From: Microlunatus panaciterrae
Lineage (GTDB): Bacteria > Actinomycetota > Actinomycetes > Propionibacteriales > Propionibacteriaceae
Direction: 5' to 3'
NCBI RefSeq assembly: GCF_016907535.1
Contig: NZ_JAFBCF010000001.1
Span: 1,178,001-1,242,000, forward strand
Length of the DNA stretch: 64,000 nt
Positions 8,134 through 16,827 of the stretch are shown here, in pieces. Below the pieces are notes generated by a model. That model worked only from the letters and a program-made list of their open reading frames with translations, searched no databases and was not told the DNA's origin. Positions within the stretch are counted from its first letter, which is position 1. Every line of letters starts with the position of its first letter. The translations under genes and the position numbers were made by a program.

Positions 8134-9333
8134 GTGTTGATCTTCGACTTCTGTGTCATCGGAGCCGGTATCGTCGGGTTGTCCACGGCGCTCAACCTGC
8201 TGCGGCAGCGGCCCGGCGCCAGCATCCTGATCCTGGAGAAGGAGCCGCGGATCGCCCAGCACCAGACCGGGCACAACTCGGGTGTGATCCATTCGGGCAT
8301 CTACTACACGCCGGGAAGCCTGAAGGCTGACCTGTGCCGCCGGGGGGCTCAGGCCACCAAGGAGTTCTGCGCCGAGCATGACATTCCCGTACGCACGCAG
8401 GGCAAGCTGCTCGTTGCCACCACCGAACAGGATCTCCAGCGGCTGGCCGATCTGGAGGAGCGATCCAAGATCAACAACATCGAGGCCGAGCGACTCTCGG
8501 CTGCCGAGCTTCAGGAGCTCGAGCCGCAGGTGGCTGGGCTGGGGGCGCTGCTGGTGCCGGCCACCGGCAGCGTGGACTACGGCAGGGTGTCCGAGGCGAT
8601 GCGGGGCGAGATCGAGCAGGCAGGCGGGCTCGTGCGCCTCGGCGTCCAGGTGGACGGCATCTTCGAGTCGCTGTCCGAGGTCACCATCAGTTCCGGTGAT
8701 GAGCGGTGGACTGCTCGCCAGCTGGTGGTCTGCGGTGGGCTGCAGGCGGACCGGCTGGCACGGTTGGCCGGGCTGGCGTCGGCGGCCCGGATCGTCCCCT
8801 TCCGGGGTGAGTACTTCCGGCTGCCGGATCATCGCCGCACGATCGTCAGCCACCTGATCTATCCGGTACCCGATCCCGCTCTGCCCTTCCTCGGCGTTCA
8901 CCTGACCCCGATGGTTGACGGTACGGTCACGCTGGGACCGAACGCCGTGCTCGGCCTGTCCCGGGAGGGGTATCGCAAGGGGGCGCTGTCGGTTGCAGAC
9001 ATCCGCGACATCCTCGGTTTCGCCGGCTTCTGGCGGGTGGCCCGCAAGCACGCCCGGACGGGTGTCGTGGAGGTGCGCAACTCGCTGTTCCGGCGTGGGT
9101 ACCTGGCCGCCTGCCGCCGCTACTGCCCCAGTCTGGAGCTCAGCGACCTGCTCCCGTACGAGGCGGGCATCCGTGCCCAGGCCGTACTGCCGGACGGCAC
9201 CCTGGTCCACGACTTCGTCTTCGAGCAGACCGACCGGATGCTGCACGTGCTGAACGCGCCCTCGCCCGCGGCCACCTCCGCGCTGCCGATCGGGGAGATG
9301 ATCGCCGACCGCTGCCTCGCCCTCCGCCGCTGA
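8134..9333 (+). CDS. lhgO: L-2-hydroxyglutarate oxidase (LhgO family)
   Basis: 399 aa FAD-dependent DAO-family enzyme that oxidises L-2-hydroxyglutarate to 2-oxoglutarate. FAD-binding GAGIVG is at residues 10-15. HNSGVIHSGIYYTPGSLKA (about 48-66) is the LhgO signature. TLGPNAVLGLSREGY lies near 267-281 and the C-terminal segment IRAQAVLPDGTLVHDF near 347-362. It starts with GTG at 8134, 3 bp behind AAGGGGGG. Family length is about 400 aa. No csiD/glutarate genes are adjacent, so the role may be repair of a metabolic side product. Confidence 0.93.
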   Translation: MLIFDFCVIGAGIVGLSTALNLLRQRPGASILILEKEPRIAQHQTGHNSGVIHSGIYYTPGSLKADLCRRGAQATKEFCAEHDIPVRTQGKLLVATTEQDLQRLADLEERSKINNIEAERLSAAELQELEPQVAGLGALLVPATGSVDYGRVSEAMRGEIEQAGGLVRLGVQVDGIFESLSEVTISSGDERWTARQLVVCGGLQADRLARLAGLASAARIVPFRGEYFRLPDHRRTIVSHLIYPVPDPALPFLGVHLTPMVDGTVTLGPNAVLGLSREGYRKGALSVADIRDILGFAGFWRVARKHARTGVVEVRNSLFRRGYLAACRRYCPSLELSDLLPYEAGIRAQAVLPDGTLVHDFVFEQTDRMLHVLNAPSPAATSALPIGEMIADRCLALRR

Positions 9334-9474
9334 CCCTGCGCGCCGCCCCCTAGTTCCCCGCTCCACGGGGTCGCTTTCCGCTCCACGGGCTCATTCGCTG
9401 GCCCCTCCCGTGCTCGTTTCCCGCCCCACGTGCTTGCCGCGGCCCCCTCCCGTGCTCGTGCCCCGGCCCCGTGC
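9334..9474. other. Non-coding C-rich stretch upstream of the hairpin array
   Basis: No gene is visible. The stretch holds degenerate copies of CCGCTCCACGGG (around 9359, 9379 and, weaker, 9422) and two CTCCCGTGCTCGT boxes. It leads directly into the regular hairpin array that starts near 9475. Confidence 0.6.
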
Positions 9475-9883
9475 AAAAACTCGACAGGCCGCGACTTTTC
9501 TAGGTCGGAGATCGCTTTCCGTGCCTTAGAAGTCGTCAGACCGCGACTTTTCGACCTCGCGGGCTGCCGCGCCCCCCTGCCCCGTCTCCCACCCGTACGA
9601 GAAGTCGTCACGTGATGACTTTTCGACCGTTGGGAGCCCACCCCCGCCCTAAGAAGTCGTCAGACCTCGACTTCTGGCGACCGACCAGATCCGCCCCGCT
9701 CACAAAAGTCGTCAGACCGCGACTTCTCGACCCCCCCGGGTCCTCCCGCTCACAAAAGTCGTCACACCGCGACTTCTCAACCGACCCCAACCCTCCCCGC
9801 CCCACAGAAGTCGTCACACCGCGACTTTTCGCTCCCGGAAATCGCTCCCCCGACCACAAATGTCGCGATCTGCTGAGTTTTCG
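9475..9883. repeat. Array of eight 26-bp hairpin repeats with near-constant 52-bp spacing
   Basis: Units with the consensus (A/G)AAGTCGTCA(G/C)ACCGCGACTTNTCG start at about 9475, 9528, 9600, 9652, 9704, 9754, 9806 and 9858. The arms AAAAGTCG and CGACTTTT pair over an 8-10 bp loop. The central six units repeat every 50-52 bp with 24-26 bp C-rich spacers that differ in sequence. The outermost copies are degenerate. No protein gene fits in the 9334-10029 gap. The array lies upstream of the idi/carotenoid operon. Confidence 0.9.
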
Positions 9884-10029
9884 AAGGGGCCCCGCAAAGC
9901 GTTCGCGCCCCCTCGACCAGCACGCCCACCGCTTCAGTCCACCCTCCGGCGATTCCCGCAAGGTGCGGCGGCCGGGTTCCTGACTGGGTACGGTGGGTCC
10001 ATGCAGCGCCGCCGACCAGCTGAGACGCC

Positions 10030-10572
10030 GTGACGGAGGTGGACGATCCGGTCGTCCTGGTCGATCCCCAGGGCGAGCCGATCGGCGAACACCCGAAGTC
10101 CACGGTGCACCATGCCGCGACGCCACTGCACCTGGCCTTCTCCCTCTACCTGTTCAACGCGTCGGGCCAGCTGCTGCTCACTCGACGTGCACTCTCCAAA
10201 GCCACCTGGCCCGGCGTCTGGACCAACAGCTGCTGTGGGCATCCGCTGCCGGGTGAGGAGTTCGAGTCGGCTATCCGTCGTCGGCTGGGCACCGAGCTCG
10301 GGATGGACGTGACCGACCTCCGCTGCGCGCTGCCGGACTTCGCCTACACGGCTCAAGATGCGAGCGGCATCCGGGAAAATGAGATCTGTCCCGTTTTTGT
10401 TGGTGCTCCGGTGCATCCGAACAGGGGTCCGGATCCGAATCCAGAGGAAGTCATGGATTGGAGTTGGGTGCCCTGGCGGGATGCGGTCGCCGCGATGTCG
10501 GCGACGCCGTTCGCCTTCAGCCCGTGGGCTGTCCGTCAGGTCAGCCAGCTGGCGACCAGCTCGAGCCCGTGA
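10030..10572 (+). CDS. idi: Isopentenyl-diphosphate delta-isomerase, type I
   Basis: 180 aa. Interconverts IPP and DMAPP, supplying the carotenoid operon downstream. It is a Nudix-fold enzyme: TNSCCGHPLPGE at residues 65-76 holds the catalytic Cys (68/69), and ENEICPVF at 116-123 holds the catalytic Glu. The metal-binding residues sit in HHAATPLHLAFS (27-38). Starts with GTG at 10030. The stop overlaps a GTG that could start crtE (GTGA at 10569-10572), so idi and crtE are probably one transcript. Confidence 0.95.
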   Translation: MTEVDDPVVLVDPQGEPIGEHPKSTVHHAATPLHLAFSLYLFNASGQLLLTRRALSKATWPGVWTNSCCGHPLPGEEFESAIRRRLGTELGMDVTDLRCALPDFAYTAQDASGIRENEICPVFVGAPVHPNRGPDPNPEEVMDWSWVPWRDAVAAMSATPFAFSPWAVRQVSQLATSSSP

Positions 10573-10595
10573 CGCATCCGACCGAGCCCAACGGA

Positions 10596-11831
10596 ATGGC
10601 GACCAGCATGATCAGACCCGACAGCCCCACGCAGCTGGGTGCGGCCCGGCGCGGAGCTCATCCGACCCGCCCGACCAACCAGGACCAGCCGGAGACGTTC
10701 GACGGTCCGGACTCCCCCACCGCCCAGGTGCTGGCCATGCGGCGGCCGGCACTCCATCCGGACCTGGTGGAGCACCTTGGTCTCGTTGACGGGCTGCTGC
10801 GCGAGTCACTGTCCGACCTGATGCACCTGTGGACCCACCGGCTCGACGACAACGGGCCCGTCGACATCCTGGCCGACGCCGACCTGCCCCAGTTACTCGA
10901 GCAGCTGGTCAGCACCGGCGGCAAGCGGATCCGACCGATGATGTCCTACCTCGGTTGGCTCACCGCCAGCGGCAAGTCGCGCGGCATCGGGCATGCCGAG
11001 GTGGTCCAGGTCGGGGCTGCACTCGAGCTGCTGCACCTGTTCGCCCTGGTGCACGACGACGTGATGGACGAGTCGGGGTCGCGCCGCGGTCAGCCGACCG
11101 TGCACACCCGCACCACCCAGCTGCACATCGACAACGCGGCCCTCGGCTCCGCGCAGCGCTTCGGTGAGAGCATCGCCATCCTGCTGGGTGACCTGGCGCA
11201 CGCCGAGGCCGACCATCTGGTCGCGGGGCTGCCGCAGGAGATGCGGCGGATCTGGCGGCTGCTGGTGGTCGAGCTGGTCTGCGGCCAGCGCCGCGACCTC
11301 ACCGGCGGAGCGGCCGGCCGACGTGACCTCGGGCATGCCCGGCAGGTGGCCAGGATGAAGTCCGGCGGCTACACCGTGCAACGACCGCTGCAGCTCGGCG
11401 CTGCGGCCGCCAAGGCGCCGGACGTGGTCAACTCCGCCCTGATCAGCTATGGCCGCGAGGTGGGCGAGGCGTTCGCCCTCCGCGACGACCTGCTCGGTGC
11501 CCTCGGCGATCCGGCCCAGACCGGCAAGCCGGCCGGGGACGACCTGATCTCTGGCAAGCCCACGGTGATCCTGTCGCTGGCGGAGGGGCGGTTGAGTGAC
11601 CCCGAGGCTCGTGCTGCGCTGGCCCGGGTCGGCACCGAGACCTTCGGGGCCGACGACGTCGAGCTGCTGCAGCACCAGCTCCGCGCCGACGGCGTGGTGG
11701 CCGCGGTGGAGGAGATGATCTCGGCCCACGTCGAGTCCGCCATCGCGGCGCTCGACGAACGCTCGCTCGATCCGGACGGGGTGACCCAGCTCGTCCAGAT
11801 GGCCCACCAGATCGCCTGGCGGGACCGATGA
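10596..11831 (+). CDS. crtE: Geranylgeranyl diphosphate synthase
   Basis: 411 aa trans-prenyltransferase that condenses IPP units to the C20 precursor of phytoene. The first aspartate-rich motif is DDVMD at residues 154-158 and the second is DDLLGALGD near 296-304. GGKRIRP near 109-115 binds diphosphate. The start is uncertain. ATG 10596 is used here; GTG 10569 overlaps the idi stop, and ATG 10608 has GGAA upstream. The first 45 residues are low-complexity and probably dispensable. The stop overlaps crtI by 4 bp. Confidence 0.93.
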   Translation: MATSMIRPDSPTQLGAARRGAHPTRPTNQDQPETFDGPDSPTAQVLAMRRPALHPDLVEHLGLVDGLLRESLSDLMHLWTHRLDDNGPVDILADADLPQLLEQLVSTGGKRIRPMMSYLGWLTASGKSRGIGHAEVVQVGAALELLHLFALVHDDVMDESGSRRGQPTVHTRTTQLHIDNAALGSAQRFGESIAILLGDLAHAEADHLVAGLPQEMRRIWRLLVVELVCGQRRDLTGGAAGRRDLGHARQVARMKSGGYTVQRPLQLGAAAAKAPDVVNSALISYGREVGEAFALRDDLLGALGDPAQTGKPAGDDLISGKPTVILSLAEGRLSDPEARAALARVGTETFGADDVELLQHQLRADGVVAAVEEMISAHVESAIAALDERSLDPDGVTQLVQMAHQIAWRDR

Positions 11832-13315
11832 GCGGACGCGTCATCGTCGTCGGCGCCGGGCTGGCCGGCCTCGCCGCAGCCTGCCATCTGAGCGGCCGTG
11901 GCTACCAGGTGACCGTTGTCGAACGCGAGGACATCCCAGGTGGCCGGAACGGACAGCTGGTGCGCGACGGCTTCACCTTCGACACGGGACCGACGGTTCT
12001 CACCATGCGCGACCTGGTCGCCGACGCGCTGCGGGCCGTGGACACCGACATCGACGACGTCCTGCCGATGCGCCGGCTCGACCCGGCCTACCGGGCTCGG
12101 TTCGCCGACGGCAGCACCATCCACGTCCGCTACGGCCACGAGGCGATGCGGGACGAGATCAGCCGGACCTGTGGCAGTGTCGACGCCGCCGCTTTCGACG
12201 AGTTCGTGGCCTGGCTGCGCAAGCTCTACGTGCTCGAGATGCCCCACTTCATCGACCGCAACTACGACTCGCCGCTGGATCTGCTGTCCTCGCCGCGGGT
12301 TGCCGCCGACCTGGTGCGGCTGGGCGCCTTCGGCCGCCTCGGTGCTGCCGTACGCCGACGGTTCCGCGACCCCCGGTTGCACCGGCTGTTCAGCTTCCAG
12401 GCGATGTACGCCGGGCTGGCCCCCGACTCGGCCCTCGCCCTCTACGCCGTCATCACCTACATGGACAGCATCGAGGGGGTCTGGTTCCCCGAGGGCGGGA
12501 TGCACGCTATGCCGGTGGCGCTGGCGAAGGCCTGCGAGAAGGCCGGGGTGGAGTTCTGCTACGGGTCCGAGGTCGAGGCGATCCTCCGCCGCCACGACAC
12601 CGGCGGGGTGGCCGGGGTCCGGCTGGCGGACGGCCAGCAGCTGTCCGCCGACGCGGTCGTCTGCACCCTGGACCTGCCGGTCGCGTACGAGAAGCTGCTG
12701 CCTGACCTCAGACCGCCCAGGGCCACCCGGCGCGGCACCTACTCGCCCTCCGCGGTGGTGTGGCACGTCGGCGTCCGGGGGACCCCCGCCCCCGACCTCG
12801 CCCACCACAACATCCACTTCGGCGAGCAGTGGGGCACCGCGTTCGACGCACTGCTGAAGCGCGGCGAGCTGATGCCGGACCCGTCCCGCCTGGTGACGAT
12901 CCCGTCGCTCGACGACCCCGGCCTGGCACCGGAGGGCTGCTCCACCCTGTACGTCCTGGAACCGGTGCCCAACCTGTCCGGGCGGGTCGACTGGCGGACC
13001 GAGACCGGACCGATGCGGGATCGGCTGCACGCCTTCCTCGGCCAGCACGGCTATCCGGACGACGTCGTCACCGAGGAGATCGTCACCCCGGCCGAATGGC
13101 AGCGCCTCGGTATGCAGGCCGGGACCCCGTTCGCGTTGGCGCACACCTTCGGCCAGACCGGCCCCTTCCGGCCGGCCAACGTGGTCCGGCAGGTCCCCGG
13201 CCTGGTCTTCGCCGGCTCCGGCACGGTGCCCGGGGTCGGCGTGCCGATGGTGCTGATCTCCGGCAAGCTCGCCGCCGACCGCGTCGACCGCTATCTGCCC
13301 GGGAGCCGCCGGTGA
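11828..13315 (+). CDS. crtI: Phytoene desaturase
   Basis: 495 aa. CrtI-type desaturase that converts phytoene to lycopene. The N-terminal FAD motif VVGAGLAGLAAACHLSGRG is at residues 7-25, followed by GGRNGQL and DTGPTVLTM (near 57-65). The C-terminal FAD block GTVPGVGVPMVLISGKLAAD is near 465-484. Arg/Asn (GGRNG) replaces the more usual GGRAG/GGKAG, which is common in actinobacterial CrtI. It overlaps crtE upstream and crtB downstream by 4 bp each. Confidence 0.95.
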   Translation: MSGRVIVVGAGLAGLAAACHLSGRGYQVTVVEREDIPGGRNGQLVRDGFTFDTGPTVLTMRDLVADALRAVDTDIDDVLPMRRLDPAYRARFADGSTIHVRYGHEAMRDEISRTCGSVDAAAFDEFVAWLRKLYVLEMPHFIDRNYDSPLDLLSSPRVAADLVRLGAFGRLGAAVRRRFRDPRLHRLFSFQAMYAGLAPDSALALYAVITYMDSIEGVWFPEGGMHAMPVALAKACEKAGVEFCYGSEVEAILRRHDTGGVAGVRLADGQQLSADAVVCTLDLPVAYEKLLPDLRPPRATRRGTYSPSAVVWHVGVRGTPAPDLAHHNIHFGEQWGTAFDALLKRGELMPDPSRLVTIPSLDDPGLAPEGCSTLYVLEPVPNLSGRVDWRTETGPMRDRLHAFLGQHGYPDDVVTEEIVTPAEWQRLGMQAGTPFALAHTFGQTGPFRPANVVRQVPGLVFAGSGTVPGVGVPMVLISGKLAADRVDRYLPGSRR

Positions 13316-14244
13316 GGTCCGCCACGTCACTCGACCCGCTGCTCAGCGAGGGCTATCGGCGTTGCGCCGAGCTGACCCGGGAGTACGGCACCACCTACTT
13401 CTGGGGGGCCATCCTGCTGCCGAAGCCGCGCCGGCGGCATGTCTACGCGGTGTATGCGCTCTGCCGGCTGGCCGACGACATCGTCGACGACCCGGGCACC
13501 CTCGCGGCCTCCTCCGTCGGCGAGATCGCGGACCGGTTGGAGCAGTTCGCGGCCGGCTTCCGGCGCGACCTGCGCGCCGGACGCAGCGACGACCCGGTGA
13601 TGGCGGCGGTGGTGGACACCGTCCGACGGGCCGAGATCGACCCGGAGTGCTTCGACCGCTTCTTCGGCGCGATGGCGATGGACCTCACCACCACCAGCTA
13701 TGAGACCTGGGACGATCTCTGCGGCTATATGGAGGGCTCGGCCGCGGTCATCGGCGAGATGATGCTGCCCGTGCTGGAGCCCACCGACCCGGCCGCCCGC
13801 GCACCCGCCCGCGCGCTGGGACTGGCGTTCCAGCTCACCAACTTCCTCCGCGACATCGACGAGGACCTCGACCGCGGCCGGGTGTATCTGCCGCAGCAGG
13901 ACCTCCGCCGGTTCGGGGCCGATCCCGCGGCTCGTCGGGTGACGCCGCAGTGGCGCGCCTTCATGCGGTTCGAGATCGAACGGAACCGCGAGCTCTACCG
14001 GGTCGCCGACACCGGCATCTCCCTGCTGCCGCCGCGGTCGGCCCGTTGCGTCGGCGCCGCCCGGCTGCTGTACTCGCAGATCCTGGATCGGATCGAGCGG
14101 GCGGACTACGACGTCTTCTCCAGCCGGGTCCGGGTGCCCACCTGGCGCAAGGCCCTGACCGCCGGGCGCATCATGGTCAGCAGGCCTCCAGCGGGCCGGA
14201 CACCGAAAGGGACTGCAACTGATGTCACTCAGGACGCGCGTTAG
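13312..14244 (+). CDS. crtB: Phytoene synthase
   Basis: 310 aa. Joins two GGPP molecules head-to-head to phytoene. It has the two squalene/phytoene synthase motifs: LADDIVDD at residues 53-60 and the block FQLTNFLRDIDEDLDRGRVYLP starting near 172, which contains DIDED. GTG at 13312 overlaps the crtI stop (GTGA). The last 20 residues run into the Rieske gene, which starts inside crtB (23-bp overlap). Confidence 0.95.
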   Translation: MRSATSLDPLLSEGYRRCAELTREYGTTYFWGAILLPKPRRRHVYAVYALCRLADDIVDDPGTLAASSVGEIADRLEQFAAGFRRDLRAGRSDDPVMAAVVDTVRRAEIDPECFDRFFGAMAMDLTTTSYETWDDLCGYMEGSAAVIGEMMLPVLEPTDPAARAPARALGLAFQLTNFLRDIDEDLDRGRVYLPQQDLRRFGADPAARRVTPQWRAFMRFEIERNRELYRVADTGISLLPPRSARCVGAARLLYSQILDRIERADYDVFSSRVRVPTWRKALTAGRIMVSRPPAGRTPKGTATDVTQDAR

Positions 14245-15241
14245 CTCGCTGACGACCCGGCCCGACCTGCGCTCCCGGATCCCCATCTCGCGGGTGCCGC
14301 AGCCGAGCGAGGACCGGATGGCGCCGACCTGGCAGAAGGCCAAGCCGGCCAGGATCGCGACCGCGCTGGCGGCCTCGCAGCAGAACAACCCCGGTGGCTG
14401 GTTCGTCGCCGGAGCCAGCGCGGACGTGGGCAGCTCCGTCTCCATCACCCGGACGATCGCCGGCCGTGAGGTCGTCTTCTGGCGCAACGCCGGAGGCGGA
14501 CTGGTGGCCGGCCCGGGCGCCTGCCCCCATCTGGGCGCACTGCTGGACCGCTGCACGGTGCTGGGCGGCACGCTCTACTGCCGCTGGCACGGTCTGTCGC
14601 TGACCGAGAACGGCGACCCCACCTGGTCCCCGTACCGCGCCTGGGACGACGGGGTGCTGATCTGGGTTCGGCTGCCCACCGCGGGCGAGACGGAGATCGA
14701 CCGACCCACACTGCCGCCCCGGCCGCCGCTGGCCGCGTCGGTGTCCGCGGTGATGGCGACCCCTGGCGTGTGCCAGCCCGAGGACGTCATCGCCAACCGC
14801 CTGGACCCTTGGCACGGGGCCTGGTTCCACCCCTACTCGTTCAGCCACCTGGTCGTCGACGACGAGGCCAGTGACGAGCACTCGCTGATGGTGGACGTCA
14901 CCTTCCGGCTCAGCCGCACCTGGGGCGTTCCGGTCCGGGCCGAGTTCAGCTGCCCCGACGCGCGCACCATCGTGATGCGGATCCTGGACGGCGAGGGCGC
15001 CGGCAGCGTGGTGGAGACCCACGCCACCCCACTCGGGGTGAACGACAGCGGGCAACCGCTGACGATGGTCACCGAGGCCACCATCGCCTACTCGGCCCGA
15101 CCAGGCTTCCAGGTGGCCCGATGGATGGCGCCGCTGCTGCGCCCGGGCATCCGACGCACCGCCCGCCGGCTGTGGGTGGACGACCTGATCTACGCGGAGC
15201 GTCGCTATCAGCTGCGCTCCCGCGGCGAGTTCCCCGGCTAG
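14222..15241 (+). CDS. Rieske [2Fe-2S] protein of the carotenoid operon
   Basis: 339 aa. The Rieske cluster ligands are CPHLG (Cys101/His103) and CRWHG (Cys120/His123), 16 residues apart. Downstream, residues 190-330 form a lipid-binding-like domain of the oxygenase type, but I see no clear 2-His-1-Asp non-heme iron triad. It resembles DUF5914-type actinobacterial proteins. Its place at the end of idi-crtE-crtI-crtB, where Streptomyces clusters carry crtV, suggests a carotenoid-modifying or electron-transfer role; this is inference. The start ATG 14222 lies inside crtB. Confidence 0.85.
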   Translation: MSLRTRVSSLTTRPDLRSRIPISRVPQPSEDRMAPTWQKAKPARIATALAASQQNNPGGWFVAGASADVGSSVSITRTIAGREVVFWRNAGGGLVAGPGACPHLGALLDRCTVLGGTLYCRWHGLSLTENGDPTWSPYRAWDDGVLIWVRLPTAGETEIDRPTLPPRPPLAASVSAVMATPGVCQPEDVIANRLDPWHGAWFHPYSFSHLVVDDEASDEHSLMVDVTFRLSRTWGVPVRAEFSCPDARTIVMRILDGEGAGSVVETHATPLGVNDSGQPLTMVTEATIAYSARPGFQVARWMAPLLRPGIRRTARRLWVDDLIYAERRYQLRSRGEFPG

Positions 15242-16827
15242 CTGACCGCTGCGTCGCGGCGGTGTGCCATCGCCCGTCGCAGCCGGCCGACGGCTCGGTG
15301 CCGTCCCTGCATCGGGGCGGTCCACAGATCGTGACCGGCCAGTCCCCAGTCACCGAGCAGCGCGTTGGCGGCCAGCATGCCGGTCGTCGCCGCCCGCTCC
15401 ATCAGGGCCACCGGGAAGTCGCAACGGATGCCGTCACCGGCGAGCTTCACGCGCGGGTCCGGGGTGCTGACCTCCGGGCGACGGATCCAGGGGCTGGTGT
15501 CGACCAACGGGCAGTCGTCCTTGACCAGCCATTCCGAGCCGACGACGCGGGCCGCAGCCAGCTCCGGATAGACCCGGTTCAGCTCGACCCGCAGCCGCGC
15601 CTGCAGCCCGTCGAGGTCCCCGGTGCCAAGATCCCCGGTGCCAAGCTCCCCGGTGCCGGGCAGCGCGTAGGCATGCACCTCGACAACGGAGCCCTGGTGG
15701 TCGGCCGACCATCGGGCCGCACCCGCCTCGAACCGCTCCAGCACAGTGACGTTGTCCAGCGGACCATAACCACTGGTACCGAGGAAAGCCGGCCGTCCCG
15801 GGTCGACCCTCCGGTCCAGCCACAGCCGCCAGACCGCGAACGCCGGCGCGTTCCGCGTCCCGGCGACCCGACTCCGCCAGTCGTCGTCGCCGAGTTCTGC
15901 GGCGCCGGCCACCAGCCGCCGGGTGCTGGCCGGGTCGGCGGCCAGCACGACGGCGTCGGCCGTCAGCTCGCCTCCGGAGCCGAGCCCGGCGCGAACCTGC
16001 TCGGGGTCGGAGACATCCAGCCACTCGATCGTCTCGCGGGTTCGCACCTCGGCCCCGGACCGCTCCAGATAGCTTCGCAGCGGAGCCCAGAGCGCGGTGT
16101 CGTAGTCGTCGGTCGGCAGGTCGAACAACAGTCCCTCGGAGGAGCCGACGAAGTAGGTGTGGAACATCGCCACCAGCTCGCCGGCGGAGAACTCGGTCGG
16201 ATCGGCGAAGAAGCTTCGGGCGAACACCTCCAGAGCGAGGTGACGGGCCCCGGCCGGGAACCGGAGCCGGTCCAGGAACTCGGCCGCGCTCTGCCCGTCG
16301 TACGCGCTGAACGTGTCCGGGAAGTCGACATCCAGCAACTCCAGCGCGGCCGGGATGTCGACCCGGGACAGGTCGCGGGCGGTGAAGCTCGGGCTCCGGG
16401 CGACGAACGCCGCCAGGTTGAATGGCGGCGTCCGCGGGATCCTGGCGAACGAGTCGTCGTGCCCGCCCGCCAGCGTGAGCGGGTAGTCGCCGATCCCCGT
16501 CAGCCGCTCCAGGGCCGGGTCGGTGCGCCGCAGCAGTGCCCGCAGGTTGTAGTACTGCCGGAAGAAGGCGTGGAAACCCCGGCTCATGGTGACCCGGTCG
16601 CCGTCGTGGTCGACCGGCCAGGCCCGGACCCGGCCACCCAGCTGGGCCTCCCGCTCCACCAGCGTCACCCCCACACCGCGCTCGGCCAGGGCTACCGAGG
16701 CCGCGATCCCGGCGATGCCGCCGCCGACCACCACCACCGTACGGGCCTGGCTCGACCGCAGCGCTCCCGTCGCCCCGGGATGCAGGGCGGCTCTGGCGTC
16801 CCTGCCCGGGATCCAGCGCGCCGTCAC
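15238..16827 (-). CDS. crtU: CrtU-like carotene desaturase/methyltransferase (isorenieratene synthase)
   Basis: 529 aa FAD-dependent amine-oxidase-fold enzyme. FAD motif VVVVGGGIAGIAASVALAER is near residues 31-50; SRGFHAFFRQYYNLRALLRR near 82-101 is characteristic of CrtU. CrtU enzymes desaturate and methyl-shift the beta-ionone rings of beta-carotene to give aryl carotenoids. GTG at 16827 overlaps the crtT stop by 4 bp. Its TAG stop shares the palindromic CTAG at 15238-15241 with the convergent Rieske gene. A 15-bp in-frame triplication lies in the C-terminal third. Confidence 0.88.
   Translation of the reverse strand: MTARWIPGRDARAALHPGATGALRSSQARTVVVVGGGIAGIAASVALAERGVGVTLVEREAQLGGRVRAWPVDHDGDRVTMSRGFHAFFRQYYNLRALLRRTDPALERLTGIGDYPLTLAGGHDDSFARIPRTPPFNLAAFVARSPSFTARDLSRVDIPAALELLDVDFPDTFSAYDGQSAAEFLDRLRFPAGARHLALEVFARSFFADPTEFSAGELVAMFHTYFVGSSEGLLFDLPTDDYDTALWAPLRSYLERSGAEVRTRETIEWLDVSDPEQVRAGLGSGGELTADAVVLAADPASTRRLVAGAAELGDDDWRSRVAGTRNAPAFAVWRLWLDRRVDPGRPAFLGTSGYGPLDNVTVLERFEAGAARWSADHQGSVVEVHAYALPGTGELGTGDLGTGDLDGLQARLRVELNRVYPELAAARVVGSEWLVKDDCPLVDTSPWIRRPEVSTPDPRVKLAGDGIRCDFPVALMERAATTGMLAANALLGDWGLAGHDLWTAPMQGRHRAVGRLRRAMAHRRDAAVS
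15617..15661. repeat. In-frame 15-bp tandem triplication inside crtU
   Basis: TCCCCGGTGCCAAG(A/C) occurs three times in a row, the last copy ending GGGC. On the minus strand it encodes the ELGTGDLGTGDL stretch near residue 395. Copy-number change would keep the frame and lengthen or shorten a Gly-rich loop. Confidence 0.9.

Noticed and set aside
9600-9883. Possible CRISPR array
   Set aside because: Spacing is regular, but repeats differ from unit to unit, spacers are all C-rich and 24-26 bp long, and no cas genes are near.
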